Source: Rudaea sp. 3F27F6 (GTDB lineage: Bacteria > Pseudomonadota > Gammaproteobacteria > Xanthomonadales > Rhodanobacteraceae). Taken from it: a stretch of DNA of 64,000 nucleotides. The stretch is from NCBI RefSeq assembly GCF_005503555.1, contig NZ_SCNG01000003.1, positions 434,001-498,000 on the forward strand, in the 5' to 3' direction. A program made the translations under genes and the position numbers. Position 1 is the first letter of the stretch; the number at the start of each line of letters is the position of its first letter. Shown in pieces: positions 1 to 8,155 of the stretch. Below the pieces are notes generated by a model. It worked only from the letters and a program-made list of their open reading frames with translations, was not told the origin of the DNA and made no database searches.

Positions 1-1628
1 CGCTGTCCGCTTACGGTTTCGTTACCTACGCGCACCGCGATGCGCGCTCGCCGCAGAACTTCCGCCTGCCCGCGGCGATCTTCGCCAACAACCCGGGCCT
101 GCTCTCGATCTACCCGAACGGTTTCACGCCTGAAGAGGCGACGAACGAGGAAGACTACTCGGCGACCGGCGGCATCAAGGGCGAAGTCGCGGGCTGGCAA
201 TGGGACGCGAGCGTCACCGCGGGCCGCGACCGCCTCGACATCTACACGCAGAAGTCGGCGAACTATTCGCTGAACTATCCGGGCGGGCCGCTGAATTTCT
301 ACGACGGCGCGCTGATCTACGGCCAGGAACTCGCCAATCTCGATCTCAAGCGCTCATTCGACACCGGCTGGTTCGCCGCGCCGGTCGATCTCGCCGTCGG
401 TGGCGAGTTCCAGCACGAGCACTACCAGTCGAAGGCCGGCTCGGTGTCATCGTGGATCGGTACGGGCGCGTCCTCGCTCGTCGGCATCCTGCCCGTGGAC
501 ACGGTCGATACCACGCGCAATTCGCGCGCGGTCTACGCAGGCGCCTCGACCAATCTGCTGCCGCACTGGTTCGTCGACGTCGCCGCGCGCTACGAAGACC
601 ACTCGGATTTCGGCTCGGTCTCGACCGGACGACTGACTACGCGCTACGAACTCGGCGACGCGTTCGCCGTGCGCGCGACGATCAGCAACGGTTTCCACGC
701 GCCGGCGCTCGCCACCCAGTCGTACTCGAATACGCTCGACATGTTCGGCGTGACGCGCCGCTTCGCGCCGCCGACTTCGGCGCCCGCGCGCGCGCTCGGC
801 GCCTCGCCGCTGCAGCCGGAGAAATCGCGCAACTACTCGCTCGGCTTCACCGCCGATCCGCTGCCGTGGCTGCACGCGGCGGTCGATGCGTATCAGATCG
901 ACGTGGACAATCGTCTCGGCGCTTCGTCGTCGATCGGCTTCGACACGCGCGGCGCGTATCCGATCGATGCGAGCGGCACGCAGTTGACCGCGGCCCAGCT
1001 TGCATCGATCAATGCGCTGCTGACCAAGGCCGGCGTGGTGCCGAATGGCCCTGCGTATTTCGTCAACTACTTCGTCAACGCCGGTGACACGCGCACGCGC
1101 GGCGTCGACGTGACGCTCGAAGCGACGACGAAGACGCAGGATATCGGCCGCTTCCGCTGGACCCTCGCAGCGAACTTCAACACGACGAGTCTGACCAGCG
1201 TCGCGCCGATTCCGGCCGCGCTGCAGGGTCTGCCGAACATCACCCTGCTCAACAAGTCGGCGATCTATGACCTGATCTACCGCGCGCCGCGGCAGAAGGT
1301 GATCGGCGGCGTGCACTGGGATCTCGACGGCTGGAGCGCCGATCTGCGCGGCACCTGGTACGGCCGCCTGCGCCGCCTCGGCGCGGGCAACGTCGATTAC
1401 TACCAGCCGAGCGCCTTCGTCGCCGATCTCTCGCTCGCGCGCGATTTCGGCAACGGTATCAGCGTCGCGCTCGGCGCGAACAATCTGTTCGACCGCGACG
1501 CGGCGCGCGTGCCCGACTACGCGCGCTCGGCGACGTCGAAGGCGCAATACGTCGGCGCCTGGGACAACAGCGGCCCGATCGGGCTCGGCGGCGGCTACTA
1601 CTACGGCCGCGTTTCTTATTCGTTCTGA
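1..1628 (+). CDS. TonB-dependent receptor, C-terminal part (5' end outside window)
   Basis: The reading frame is open from base 3 with no start in view, so about 540 residues of the C-terminal beta-barrel are present and the plug domain lies upstream of the window. The sequence shows alternating aromatic/polar strands, a NNLFDRD motif typical of the last barrel strands, and a terminal Tyr-Ser-Phe, the usual C-terminal aromatic signal for BAM-dependent outer-membrane insertion. Proteins of this family import siderophores, vitamins, sugars or aromatic compounds using energy from TonB-ExbBD. The substrate cannot be read from the barrel. The next gene downstream is a Tat-exported ring-cleaving dioxygenase homologue, which would fit an aromatic ligand, but this is inference. 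Confidence 0.9.
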   Translation, partial: LSAYGFVTYAHRDARSPQNFRLPAAIFANNPGLLSIYPNGFTPEEATNEEDYSATGGIKGEVAGWQWDASVTAGRDRLDIYTQKSANYSLNYPGGPLNFYDGALIYGQELANLDLKRSFDTGWFAAPVDLAVGGEFQHEHYQSKAGSVSSWIGTGASSLVGILPVDTVDTTRNSRAVYAGASTNLLPHWFVDVAARYEDHSDFGSVSTGRLTTRYELGDAFAVRATISNGFHAPALATQSYSNTLDMFGVTRRFAPPTSAPARALGASPLQPEKSRNYSLGFTADPLPWLHAAVDAYQIDVDNRLGASSSIGFDTRGAYPIDASGTQLTAAQLASINALLTKAGVVPNGPAYFVNYFVNAGDTRTRGVDVTLEATTKTQDIGRFRWTLAANFNTTSLTSVAPIPAALQGLPNITLLNKSAIYDLIYRAPRQKVIGGVHWDLDGWSADLRGTWYGRLRRLGAGNVDYYQPSAFVADLSLARDFGNGISVALGANNLFDRDAARVPDYARSATSKAQYVGAWDNSGPIGLGGGYYYGRVSYSF

Positions 1629-1647
1629 CCCCGATTGGGGCGTGGAT

Positions 1648-1670
1648 GGAGCAGGGACGCTCCGCTTTTT
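1648..1670 (+). terminator. putative short intrinsic terminator after the TonB receptor
   Basis: GGAGC and GCTCC arms enclose a 6-base loop and are followed by GC and five T residues, 20 bases after the receptor stop. The stem is only 5 bp, so termination may be partial and the dioxygenase-like gene could still be cotranscribed. Confidence 0.4.
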
Positions 1671-1691
1671 CGATTGCAACCGGAGTACCCG

Positions 1692-2408
1692 ATGAAACCT
1701 GAAAACGACGATACCGATGCCGCCGCCGTCGACCGGCACTGGGCGGAACTGCTCGCGCCGTCGCGGCGCAAATTGCTGGTCAACACCGGCCTGGTCGCCG
1801 CGGGGTTCGCCGCGGCGGGACTGTCCGCTGCGGCGCGCGGCACGAACCAGACCGCTACGGCTGCGACGACCGCGGCCGTGAAGCCGCCGCATCACGAGGC
1901 AGGCAAGAGTCCGTGGGGCTACGAGACCTACAAGCAGGCGACGCCGCGCCCGCCGAGCGTGCGGCCCGGCGAGAAGACGCTGCCGACCAAGCCGCGCGCC
2001 TACACCGACATCAAGAGCTATCACGCGCACATCTATTTCGACGAGGACAGCTACGAGAAGGCCGCGCTGCTGCGCAAATGGTCGGCCGAGCGCTTCCACG
2101 TCGAACTCGGCGACTGGAATCTGGAGCCGCGCGGCCCGCACGTCACGCCGTCGTTCTATTTCGGCTTTGCCAACGACTTGCTGCCGATCGTCGTGCCTTG
2201 GCTGCAGCTCAACAGTCTCGGCCTGACGATACTGCTGCATCCGAACACGGCCGATCCGCGTGCAGACCACTTGTACTACGCGCTTTGGGTCAACCGCAGC
2301 CAGCCGGTCAACGGCTACGGTCTGCCGAGTCCGCAGGCAGGCAAGCCGCCGCCGGAGATCGAACAAATTTATCCGAACACGCAGCCGAACGTGACGATCG
2401 AGACCTAA
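1692..2408 (+). CDS. Tat-signal DOPA 4,5-dioxygenase family protein
   Basis: This 238-residue protein belongs to the DOPA 4,5-dioxygenase family, non-heme enzymes that cleave catechol rings such as L-DOPA. The N-terminus has a twin-arginine motif SRRKLL (24-29) followed by a hydrophobic Ala/Gly-rich stretch (about 31-48), predicting Tat export. A low-complexity linker (50-100) follows. The catalytic domain spans about 105-210 with conserved His-rich motifs: HAHIYFD (111-117), HVELG (136), GPHVTPSF (150), LHPNT (183) and DHLYYALW (193). The ATG at 1692 has a GGAG 7 bases upstream; an in-frame start at 1635 would bury the Tat signal. Family members are usually short cytosolic proteins, so the export signal is unusual. 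Neighbours are a TonB receptor (same strand) and a convergent GMC oxidoreductase. Confidence 0.82.
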   Translation: MKPENDDTDAAAVDRHWAELLAPSRRKLLVNTGLVAAGFAAAGLSAAARGTNQTATAATTAAVKPPHHEAGKSPWGYETYKQATPRPPSVRPGEKTLPTKPRAYTDIKSYHAHIYFDEDSYEKAALLRKWSAERFHVELGDWNLEPRGPHVTPSFYFGFANDLLPIVVPWLQLNSLGLTILLHPNTADPRADHLYYALWVNRSQPVNGYGLPSPQAGKPPPEIEQIYPNTQPNVTIET

Positions 2409-2436
2409 GCGCGCACGCGGCGCGATGGCGCGCGCG

Positions 2437-4017
2437 CTACGCGGACTTGATCAGGTCCGCGGCCTGTTCCGCGATCATGATCGTCGGTGCATTGGTGTTG
2501 CCGCCGATCAGGTTCGGCATGACCGAAGCGTCGACCACGCGCAACGCTTCGATGCCGCGCACGCGCAACTCGGCGTCGACCACGGCATCCTCGCCGCTGC
2601 CCATGCGGCAGGTGCCGACCGGGTGATAGATCGTCTCGGCCTTGCTGCGCACGAAGGCTTCGAGGTCGGCGTCGCTGACGGCCGCGGCGCCCGGAAAGAT
2701 TTCACTGCCGCGGTAGGCGTCGAACGGCGCGGCGGCGAAGATGTCGCGCGAGATCTTCGCCGCTTCGATCATCACCGCGAGGTCGAAGCCGTCGGCGTCG
2801 GAAAGATAATTTGGCCGGATCGCCGCGGGCACGCCCGGGTTCGCCGAGTGCAGGCGGATCGTGCCGCGGCTGCGCGGGCGCAGGAAGCAGGCGTGCACGG
2901 TATAGCCGTGGCCGGGCAGACGGTTGCGGCCGTGATCGTCGAGCATCGCCGGCACGAAGTGGAATTGCACGTCGCAGTTCGCGTCGGTTGCGAGGCGCGT
3001 GCGCACGAAGCCGCCGGCCTCGGCGATGTTCGAGGTGCCCGGGCCCTTGCGCCGGGTCAGGTATTGCCAGGCCACCGCCGCGTCGCTGAGTTTGTCGTAG
3101 GTGATCGGGCGCGTGCTGTGCTGCAGGGTGCACACGTCGAGATGATCCTGCAGGTTGCCGCCGACGCCGGCGAGGTCGTGCGCGACCGCGATGCCGTGAT
3201 CGCGCAGATGATCAGCCGGGCCGATGCCGGACAGCATCAGCAATTGCGGCGAATTGATCGCGCCGCCGCAGAGGATCACTTCGCCGCCTTCGGCGCGGGT
3301 CAGGCGGCCGTGGTGGCGGTAATCGACACCGACCGCGCGCGCGCCCGAGAGCAGCACGCGTTCGGTTGCCGCACGCGTGAGCACGGCCAGGTTCGGGCGT
3401 GCGCGCGCGGGCTTGAGAAAGGCCGCGGCGGTCGAGGCGCGCACGCCGTTTTTCTGCGTGACCTGGTAATAGCCGAAACCGGCTTGTTCGGCGGCGTTGA
3501 AATCGTCGTTGCGCGCGTGGCCCGCGGCGACGGCGGCGTCGATGAAGGCCTGCGAAAGTTCGTTGTGGTAGAGCAGATCCGACACACTGAGCGCGCCGCC
3601 CGTGCCGTGCCATTCGTTCGCACCGCGCACGTTGTTCTCCGAGCGCTTGAACACCGGCAGCGCGTTGCGCCAGGCCCAGCGTTCGTTGCCGGCGGCTTGC
3701 GCCCAGGCGTCGTAGTCGCTCGCGACACCGCGGATGTAGCACATCGCATTGATCGAACTGGACCCGCCGAGCACGCGCCCGCGCGGCCACCACAGGCGGC
3801 GGTTGCCGAGTGTGGGTTCCGGCTCGGTCGTGTAGTTCCAGTTGATGCCTTTGCGGCCGATCAGCTTGGCGATGCCGGCCGGCATGTGGATGAAGGGGTT
3901 CCAGTCGGGCGGTCCGGCTTCGAGCAGGAGTATGCGGCGGTTCGGGTTCTCGCTCAGGCGGTTGGCGAGGACGCAGCCGGCCGAGCCGGCGCCGACGATG
4001 ATGGTGTCGTAGCTCAC
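2437..4017 (-). CDS. GMC-family FAD oxidoreductase (choline dehydrogenase-like)
   Basis: A full-length (526 aa) flavoprotein of the glucose-methanol-choline family, which oxidises alcohols with FAD. Visible signatures are the Rossmann motif GAGSAG (9-14), the GMC signature RGRVLGGSSSIN (79-90), a second signature GGAINSPQLLMLSGIG near the middle, and the C-terminal active-site region HPVGTCRMG and NTNAP (507-511), which supplies the His/Asn catalytic pair. The start is GTG at 4017 with a very strong AGGAGG 7-10 bases upstream. There is no signal peptide, so it is cytosolic. The exact alcohol substrate cannot be told: BetA-like and AlkJ-like members share these motifs. It converges on the dioxygenase-like gene with 28 bases between stops. 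Confidence 0.88.
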   Translation of the reverse strand: MSYDTIIVGAGSAGCVLANRLSENPNRRILLLEAGPPDWNPFIHMPAGIAKLIGRKGINWNYTTEPEPTLGNRRLWWPRGRVLGGSSSINAMCYIRGVASDYDAWAQAAGNERWAWRNALPVFKRSENNVRGANEWHGTGGALSVSDLLYHNELSQAFIDAAVAAGHARNDDFNAAEQAGFGYYQVTQKNGVRASTAAAFLKPARARPNLAVLTRAATERVLLSGARAVGVDYRHHGRLTRAEGGEVILCGGAINSPQLLMLSGIGPADHLRDHGIAVAHDLAGVGGNLQDHLDVCTLQHSTRPITYDKLSDAAVAWQYLTRRKGPGTSNIAEAGGFVRTRLATDANCDVQFHFVPAMLDDHGRNRLPGHGYTVHACFLRPRSRGTIRLHSANPGVPAAIRPNYLSDADGFDLAVMIEAAKISRDIFAAAPFDAYRGSEIFPGAAAVSDADLEAFVRSKAETIYHPVGTCRMGSGEDAVVDAELRVRGIEALRVVDASVMPNLIGGNTNAPTIMIAEQAADLIKSA

Positions 4018-4117
4018 GCATTTCCTCCTTGCAGACTCGGGGGCAAAGCTACGCGAGCATAGGATGCGGTTCTAGAACAATTGCACCAAAGCCGTTGCAG
4101 AACTTGGCTCGGGTCGG

Positions 4118-4594
4118 TCATGGCGCCGGTGCGGCGAGTTCCTTGACCATGTGCAGTGCGGTTTCGGCACCCTGGTAGTAGTGCGGCGTCGCGGCGACCT
4201 GCTCGAAACCGACGCGCTCGTAGAACGCGCGCGCGGCCGCGTTGGACGCACGCAGCTCGACCTGCGCGTCGGCGATGCCGGCGGTGCGCAGCGTCGTCTC
4301 CAGCCAATTCCACAGCGCCGTGGCGATGCCGCGGCGGCGGCGGTCCGGCGCGACCGCGAACAGCAGCAGATGCGCGTGTTCGTCGGCGTAGCTCATCAAT
4401 GCGAAACCGACGATGCGCCCGCTGTCGCGCGCGACGATCACGTTGCTGCACACGTCGGCGATGCAGCGGCGCACGCGCGCCGGCGTCCACGCCCAGCGCA
4501 GGCCGTTTTCGATCTCGTCGCGCGAGAGCAGGGCGATCGCCTCGGCATCCGCGGCGACGGCAAGATCGATCTGCGGGGCGGCGATCTGCGCCAT
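4118..4594 (-). CDS. GNAT family N-acetyltransferase
   Basis: A 158-residue GCN5-related acetyltransferase that would transfer an acetyl group from acetyl-CoA to an amine. The acetyl-CoA pyrophosphate-binding motif is seen as VAPDRRRRGIATALWNWLE, preceded by a beta strand, and followed by the conserved AARAFYERVGFE segment (motif B). The ATG at 4594 lies 5 bases after the stop of the upstream YciI-like gene, so the two are probably cotranscribed. In-frame starts further upstream would run deep into that gene and were rejected. The substrate is unknown; RimI-like protein acetylation and small-molecule acetylation are both possible. Confidence 0.82.
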   Translation of the reverse strand: MAQIAAPQIDLAVAADAEAIALLSRDEIENGLRWAWTPARVRRCIADVCSNVIVARDSGRIVGFALMSYADEHAHLLLFAVAPDRRRRGIATALWNWLETTLRTAGIADAQVELRASNAAARAFYERVGFEQVAATPHYYQGAETALHMVKELAAPAP

Positions 4595-4599
4595 CGCGG

Positions 4600-4992
4600 C
4601 TAGCCGGCGGCGGGAGTTTCCGCGGTGATCGCGAACGCGTCGCACTGCTCCGGATCGAGCTGGCGCACTTCGTTGGCGAGGCCGTAAGCGAGGCAGGGAT
4701 TCTGCGCGAGCAGTTGTGCCGCCTCCTCCAGGCTGTGCGCGCTGACGAACCAGTAACCGCCGACCACTTCCTTCGCTTCGGAATACGGGCCATCGACTGC
4801 GCCGCGGCGCGAGACGAGCTTGCCTTCCTTCATGAGCCGCGAGCCGCGGCGCATCTTGCCCTCGGCGACGAGTTGCTCGTGCCAGACGTAGAACTCGTCG
4901 ATCGCGCGCTGGATGTCTTCCTTCGACGCGGAGGCGTCCCAGTGGCCGCGCGAGATGACGAGGTATTCAGACAGCGGAGCTTTGGCGTTCAT
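4600..4992 (-). CDS. YciI / DGPF-domain protein
   Basis: A 130-residue protein with the YCII (DGPF) dimeric alpha/beta-barrel fold: an N-terminal strand, then a helix rich in acidic residues, then DGPYSEAKEVVGGYWFV, the diagnostic DGP motif and its following strand. Members of the family are poorly characterised; some are encoded next to ECF sigma factors or act as small dehydratases or dehalogenases. Here it sits directly upstream of the GNAT gene. No sigma factor is adjacent, so no specific role is claimed. Confidence 0.78.
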   Translation of the reverse strand: MNAKAPLSEYLVISRGHWDASASKEDIQRAIDEFYVWHEQLVAEGKMRRGSRLMKEGKLVSRRGAVDGPYSEAKEVVGGYWFVSAHSLEEAAQLLAQNPCLAYGLANEVRQLDPEQCDAFAITAETPAAG

Positions 4993-5012
4993 GGCAATAC
5001 TCGGTCAAAGGA

Positions 5013-5522
5013 TCAGGCGGAGGTATTGAGCAGGAAACTCAGGGCCCAGGCCGAAATATACAGGCCGAGACCGAACACGGCATGGTTCATCAGGCTGCGC
5101 AGTCGCGCCACGGTCGGATTGGGCGTCTTCGCCGCGGCGACGCCGAGGCCGAACGACGGCTGCATGATGAAGAACGGAATCGCGACCGTGACCACGCCGA
5201 AAATCAGCGCGGGCAGCAGGGTCGGCTCGCGCAGCCAGGCCGGCGATACGACGAGCACGAGAGCGAGCGCGAAGACGACGCCGAGCGCATAGTGCGCGAT
5301 CCAGCCGATCATGCACTCGGCCGATTTGGCCGGCGTCTTGGCGATGCTGGCGTGGGTGAATACGCCCTCGGGCATATAGCGCAGCCAGCGTCCGACCAGA
5401 CAGAAATTGAGCGACGCGGTATGGAAGGCGCGGCGCAGGAACACGGCCCACAAGTCCATGAGCAGGGTTGCGCCGAGTCCGACGGCGATGGCGGGAAGAA
5501 GACTGCTGCCTGCGATATTCAT
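5013..5522 (-). CDS. DUF2938-like integral membrane protein
   Basis: A 169-residue protein with about four hydrophobic segments: an N-terminal helix near residues 5-25, two helices in the middle (an HYALGVVFALALVLVV segment and a PALIFGVVTVAIPFFIM segment) and a C-terminal helix near the end. The short soluble loop with SIAKTPAKSAECMIGW and the overall pattern resemble DUF2938 proteins, small inner-membrane proteins of unknown function. The ATG at 5522 begins directly at the hydrophobic region; a longer reading from 5636 adds a basic, uncharacteristic stretch and was not used. The YciI gene starts 20 bases downstream. Confidence 0.6.
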   Translation of the reverse strand: MNIAGSSLLPAIAVGLGATLLMDLWAVFLRRAFHTASLNFCLVGRWLRYMPEGVFTHASIAKTPAKSAECMIGWIAHYALGVVFALALVLVVSPAWLREPTLLPALIFGVVTVAIPFFIMQPSFGLGVAAAKTPNPTVARLRSLMNHAVFGLGLYISAWALSFLLNTSA

Positions 5523-5655
5523 GCTGAGGTCTCGGCGAATGATCCGTGTTCGTGGGACTAGTCGACGTTGAGACGGGTGCAGCGAATCCCAAGCGCCGAA
5601 TTGAAGACAGATTGACGCATCCCGAGCATAGCCCAAGTGGCCGTCGCGTGAGCGC

Positions 5656-6051
5656 CTACGCGAGCCAATACTCGGGCAGCAGTTCGCGCAGAGTGACCTC
5701 GCGATCCGGGGCGAGGATCACCTTGCAATCGAGATTGTGCGCATCGACCTGGGCGATCGTTTCGCGGCAGCGCCCGCACGGCGGCATGATCGTTTCGCCG
5801 CCGACCGCGACGACCGCTTCGATGCGTGTTTCGCGCTGTTCGAGCATCTTCGCGACCGCGGCGACCTCGGCGCAGAATCCGAGCCCGCAGGAGAGATCGA
5901 GGCAGATGCCGGTATAGATATTGCCCTGCGAGGTGCGAATGGCGGCGCCGACGCCGCCCGCGGCCAGACCCTCCTCGCGCAGCTTGAACTCGCCGACCAC
6001 CGCGCGTGCGGCGGCGATCAGCTCGGATCGATCAGACTTGGTCTGGATCAT
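5656..6051 (-). CDS. cytidine deaminase-family protein
   Basis: A 131-residue zinc-dependent deaminase of the cytidine deaminase superfamily. The zinc and catalytic motif is seen as CAEVAAVAKML, where Cys replaces the first His of the HAE form as in tetrameric CDAs and blasticidin-S deaminases, followed by MPPCGRCRET, the PCxxC zinc motif. The protein would hydrolytically deaminate a cytidine-like nucleoside. The start is ATG at 6051 with GAGGTGG upstream; a GTG 9 bases earlier is possible. Blasticidin-S-deaminase-like members look very similar at this length, so the exact substrate remains open. It is separated from the M61 peptidase gene by a perfect hairpin. Confidence 0.8.
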   Translation of the reverse strand: MIQTKSDRSELIAAARAVVGEFKLREEGLAAGGVGAAIRTSQGNIYTGICLDLSCGLGFCAEVAAVAKMLEQRETRIEAVVAVGGETIMPPCGRCRETIAQVDAHNLDCKVILAPDREVTLRELLPEYWLA

Positions 6052-6073
6052 AAAGGCCACCTCGACAGATGCG

Positions 6074-6098
6074 CGGACAGAGTTTGCGACTCTGTCCG
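6074..6098. terminator. perfect intergenic hairpin between deaminase and M61 genes
   Basis: CGGACAGAGT and ACTCTGTCCG form a perfect 10-bp stem with a 5-base loop. It lies 10 bases beyond the M61 stop on the minus strand. No T-tract follows on either strand, so it may act as an RNA-stability hairpin rather than a classical intrinsic terminator. Confidence 0.4.
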
Positions 6099-6108
6099 TG
6101 CGTTTGCA

Positions 6109-8010
6109 TCACTTCGGCGCAAAGATCGCGCCGAGCCGGTCGACCGTGCCCGGGATGCGTTCGAGGTGCGGATACTTCGCGCCGTCGCGGTAGTCGACGC
6201 GGAAGGTCTTGTACAGCTCGCCGTTCTTCACCAGCAGTTCGATCGGCGCGTGGTTGGTCTTGGCGTCGTTGAGCGCCTCGACGAGACGCTCGGACTTGTA
6301 CTCGCGCCCGTTGACCGCGACGAGGGTGCCCCCCGGTGAAATGCCGGCCTTGAACGCCGGGCCGTTCCAGCGCACGTCGGAAATCTTGCTGCCTTCGCTG
6401 GCGATCATGAGGCCGATCGACGCGGCGAAGTTGCTCATCTTGCCGAGGCTTTCGGCGTGCTTCTGGTATTCGCTCGGCTTGTCGGTGTAGACCAGCTTCC
6501 AGCCCGCCGCGGCGAGTCCGTCGAGCGGCGGTGCGTTGGCGTCGACGCGTTCGCGCAGGAACTTGGCCCAGTCGTACGGCGCGATCGCGTTGAGCGCCGC
6601 GACGATGTCGTCGAAGGTATAGGTCTTCACCTTCCAACTGCCGTCATCGACGCCGAAGAAGGCGTGGGCGAAATCGTCGAGCGATTTCTTCTCGCGCGTC
6701 AATTCACGCAGCTTGGTGTCGGCGGCGAGCCAGATCAGGTTGCCGGCGCTGTAGTAGTCCTCGCTCATCTGGTAGCTGCGATACGGCAGCGGGCGGCGCT
6801 GGGCGATGACGGGATCGTTGGTCGTGTCCTGCACGTTGCGCCAGGAGAAGCCGGGACGGTTGTCGGCGTAATTCGCAGCGACCATCGCGAGCGCGTCGCG
6901 CGCCTGTTCGGCGTTCCACAGGCCAGAGCGCGCGGCGAGCACGTAGCCCCAGTACTGCGTCTGGCCTTCGTAAACCCAGAGCAGCTCGTTGCCGAGCGGC
7001 ACGTTGAAGTTCGGCGCGGTCTGCGCGGCGTCGCGGCGAAACTTGCCGTTCCACGAATGCGTGTACTCGTGCGGCAGCAGGTCGCGGTGCGCGGCCTGGC
7101 GGTTCCACTCGGTGAAATATTCCGGACTGACGCCGTTCTCGCTCGAACGATGATGTTCGGTGCCGTTGCCGGACATCTTGTTCGACAGCGACAGCAGGAA
7201 ATCGTAGTGATCGTAATGCTGCGAGCCGTACAGCTTCAGCGCCTGCTGCACCAGCGACTGGTGCGCCTTGAGCTGGTCCGGCTTGATTTCGAGATACTCG
7301 GGTGCATCGGCGACGATGTTGAGGCGCACCGGCACCTTCGCGCCGGGCGCGAGGTCGACGCGCTTGAAGTGGCGGCCGGCGTAGATCGGCGAATCGAGCA
7401 GGGTGCTGAAGTCGACCTGCTTGAAACGGACGCGGCCGTCGGCGTCGGCGGCCGCGTCGACGTCGAGCGCCGAACCGAATTTCCAATCTTTCGGCAGGGT
7501 CACGCTCGGCGCGATCTCGACGCGGCTCGCGTCGTGCCCGGCGGGATACAGCGCGACCGTGTACCACTGCAGGTTGAGCATGTCCGGCGTCATCACGTAG
7601 CGGCCCTGGCCGGTATCGACGGCGGAAAGAAAATCGAACTCGACCGACAGCGCGCTCGCGCCTTCGGGCACGTCGAGATGGAAGGCGTACATGTTCACCG
7701 CGTCGCGCTGCCACGCAACCGGCTTGCCGTTCGCGCTGATGGTCAAGCCGGCGAGCTTGTCGATCGGTCCGCTCGGCGAGTGCGCGGCCGGCAGCCACTG
7801 CGGATAGAGCAAGGTCAGCGGGCCGGGCTTGGCCGGGATTTCTTCGCGCACGTGGAAGATGCGGTGATCGAGATCGGTCGCATCGACGTGCAGCTTGAGC
7901 ACGCCCGGATAGGCCACGTCCGCGGGCGCGGGAATCGGCGGGTTGGAAACCGCCGTCGCGTGGACGGCGGAAGAAAGAGCGAGGGCGACGGCGAGCGCGA
8001 GTGCTTTCAT
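6109..8010 (-). CDS. M61-family glycyl-aminopeptidase-like metallopeptidase with PDZ domain
   Basis: A 633-residue secreted peptidase. Residues 1-19 form a signal peptide. An N-terminal beta domain (about 25-200) precedes the zinc-binding HEYTH motif (314-318, an HExxH) in the M61 catalytic domain, and a C-terminal PDZ domain is seen near residues 530-600 (core WNGPAFKAGISPGGTLVAVNG). M61 peptidases remove N-terminal Gly or Ala residues from peptides, presumably in the periplasm. The ATG at 8010 is chosen because it starts the signal peptide and has GGGGA upstream; the longer frame from 8106 reads through a palindromic repeat. Two M16 peptidase genes lie upstream on the same strand, suggesting a peptide-degrading locus. 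Confidence 0.9.
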   Translation of the reverse strand: MKALALAVALALSSAVHATAVSNPPIPAPADVAYPGVLKLHVDATDLDHRIFHVREEIPAKPGPLTLLYPQWLPAAHSPSGPIDKLAGLTISANGKPVAWQRDAVNMYAFHLDVPEGASALSVEFDFLSAVDTGQGRYVMTPDMLNLQWYTVALYPAGHDASRVEIAPSVTLPKDWKFGSALDVDAAADADGRVRFKQVDFSTLLDSPIYAGRHFKRVDLAPGAKVPVRLNIVADAPEYLEIKPDQLKAHQSLVQQALKLYGSQHYDHYDFLLSLSNKMSGNGTEHHRSSENGVSPEYFTEWNRQAAHRDLLPHEYTHSWNGKFRRDAAQTAPNFNVPLGNELLWVYEGQTQYWGYVLAARSGLWNAEQARDALAMVAANYADNRPGFSWRNVQDTTNDPVIAQRRPLPYRSYQMSEDYYSAGNLIWLAADTKLRELTREKKSLDDFAHAFFGVDDGSWKVKTYTFDDIVAALNAIAPYDWAKFLRERVDANAPPLDGLAAAGWKLVYTDKPSEYQKHAESLGKMSNFAASIGLMIASEGSKISDVRWNGPAFKAGISPGGTLVAVNGREYKSERLVEALNDAKTNHAPIELLVKNGELYKTFRVDYRDGAKYPHLERIPGTVDRLGAIFAPK

Positions 8011-8043
8011 GGATTCCCCGGTGTTGCGAAAGGTCTTTTGTTG

Positions 8044-8141
8044 GTCATCCCGGCGCCGGCCGGGATTCCGGCGCCTTTGCTTTTTTTGCCTATGCAAGCG
8101 AAACAAAGAGGCGCGAAATCCCGGCTTGTGCCGGAATGACG
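8044..8141. repeat. REPIN-like inverted repeat pair
   Basis: The left end begins GTCATCCCGGC and continues to GGCGCCTTTG. The right end, read on the opposite strand, begins GTCATTCCGGC and continues to CGCGCCTCTTTG, so about 36 bases at each end are imperfect inverted copies around a roughly 24-base centre. It fills the gap between the M61 and M16 genes. The same GTCATTCCGGC core occurs at 11106-11335 and, in variant form, at 16010-16053. Confidence 0.75.
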
Positions 8142-8155
8142 GAGTGATGGGAGCT

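Noticed and set aside
447-2366. 639-codon open frame on the minus strand across the TonB receptor and dioxygenase genes
   Set aside because: Arg-rich composition without domains; it is the antisense shadow of GC-rich real genes on the plus strand.
2425-4062. 545-codon plus-strand frame over the GMC gene
   Set aside because: Arg/Ala/Val-rich shadow; the minus-strand frame carries the complete GMC motif set.
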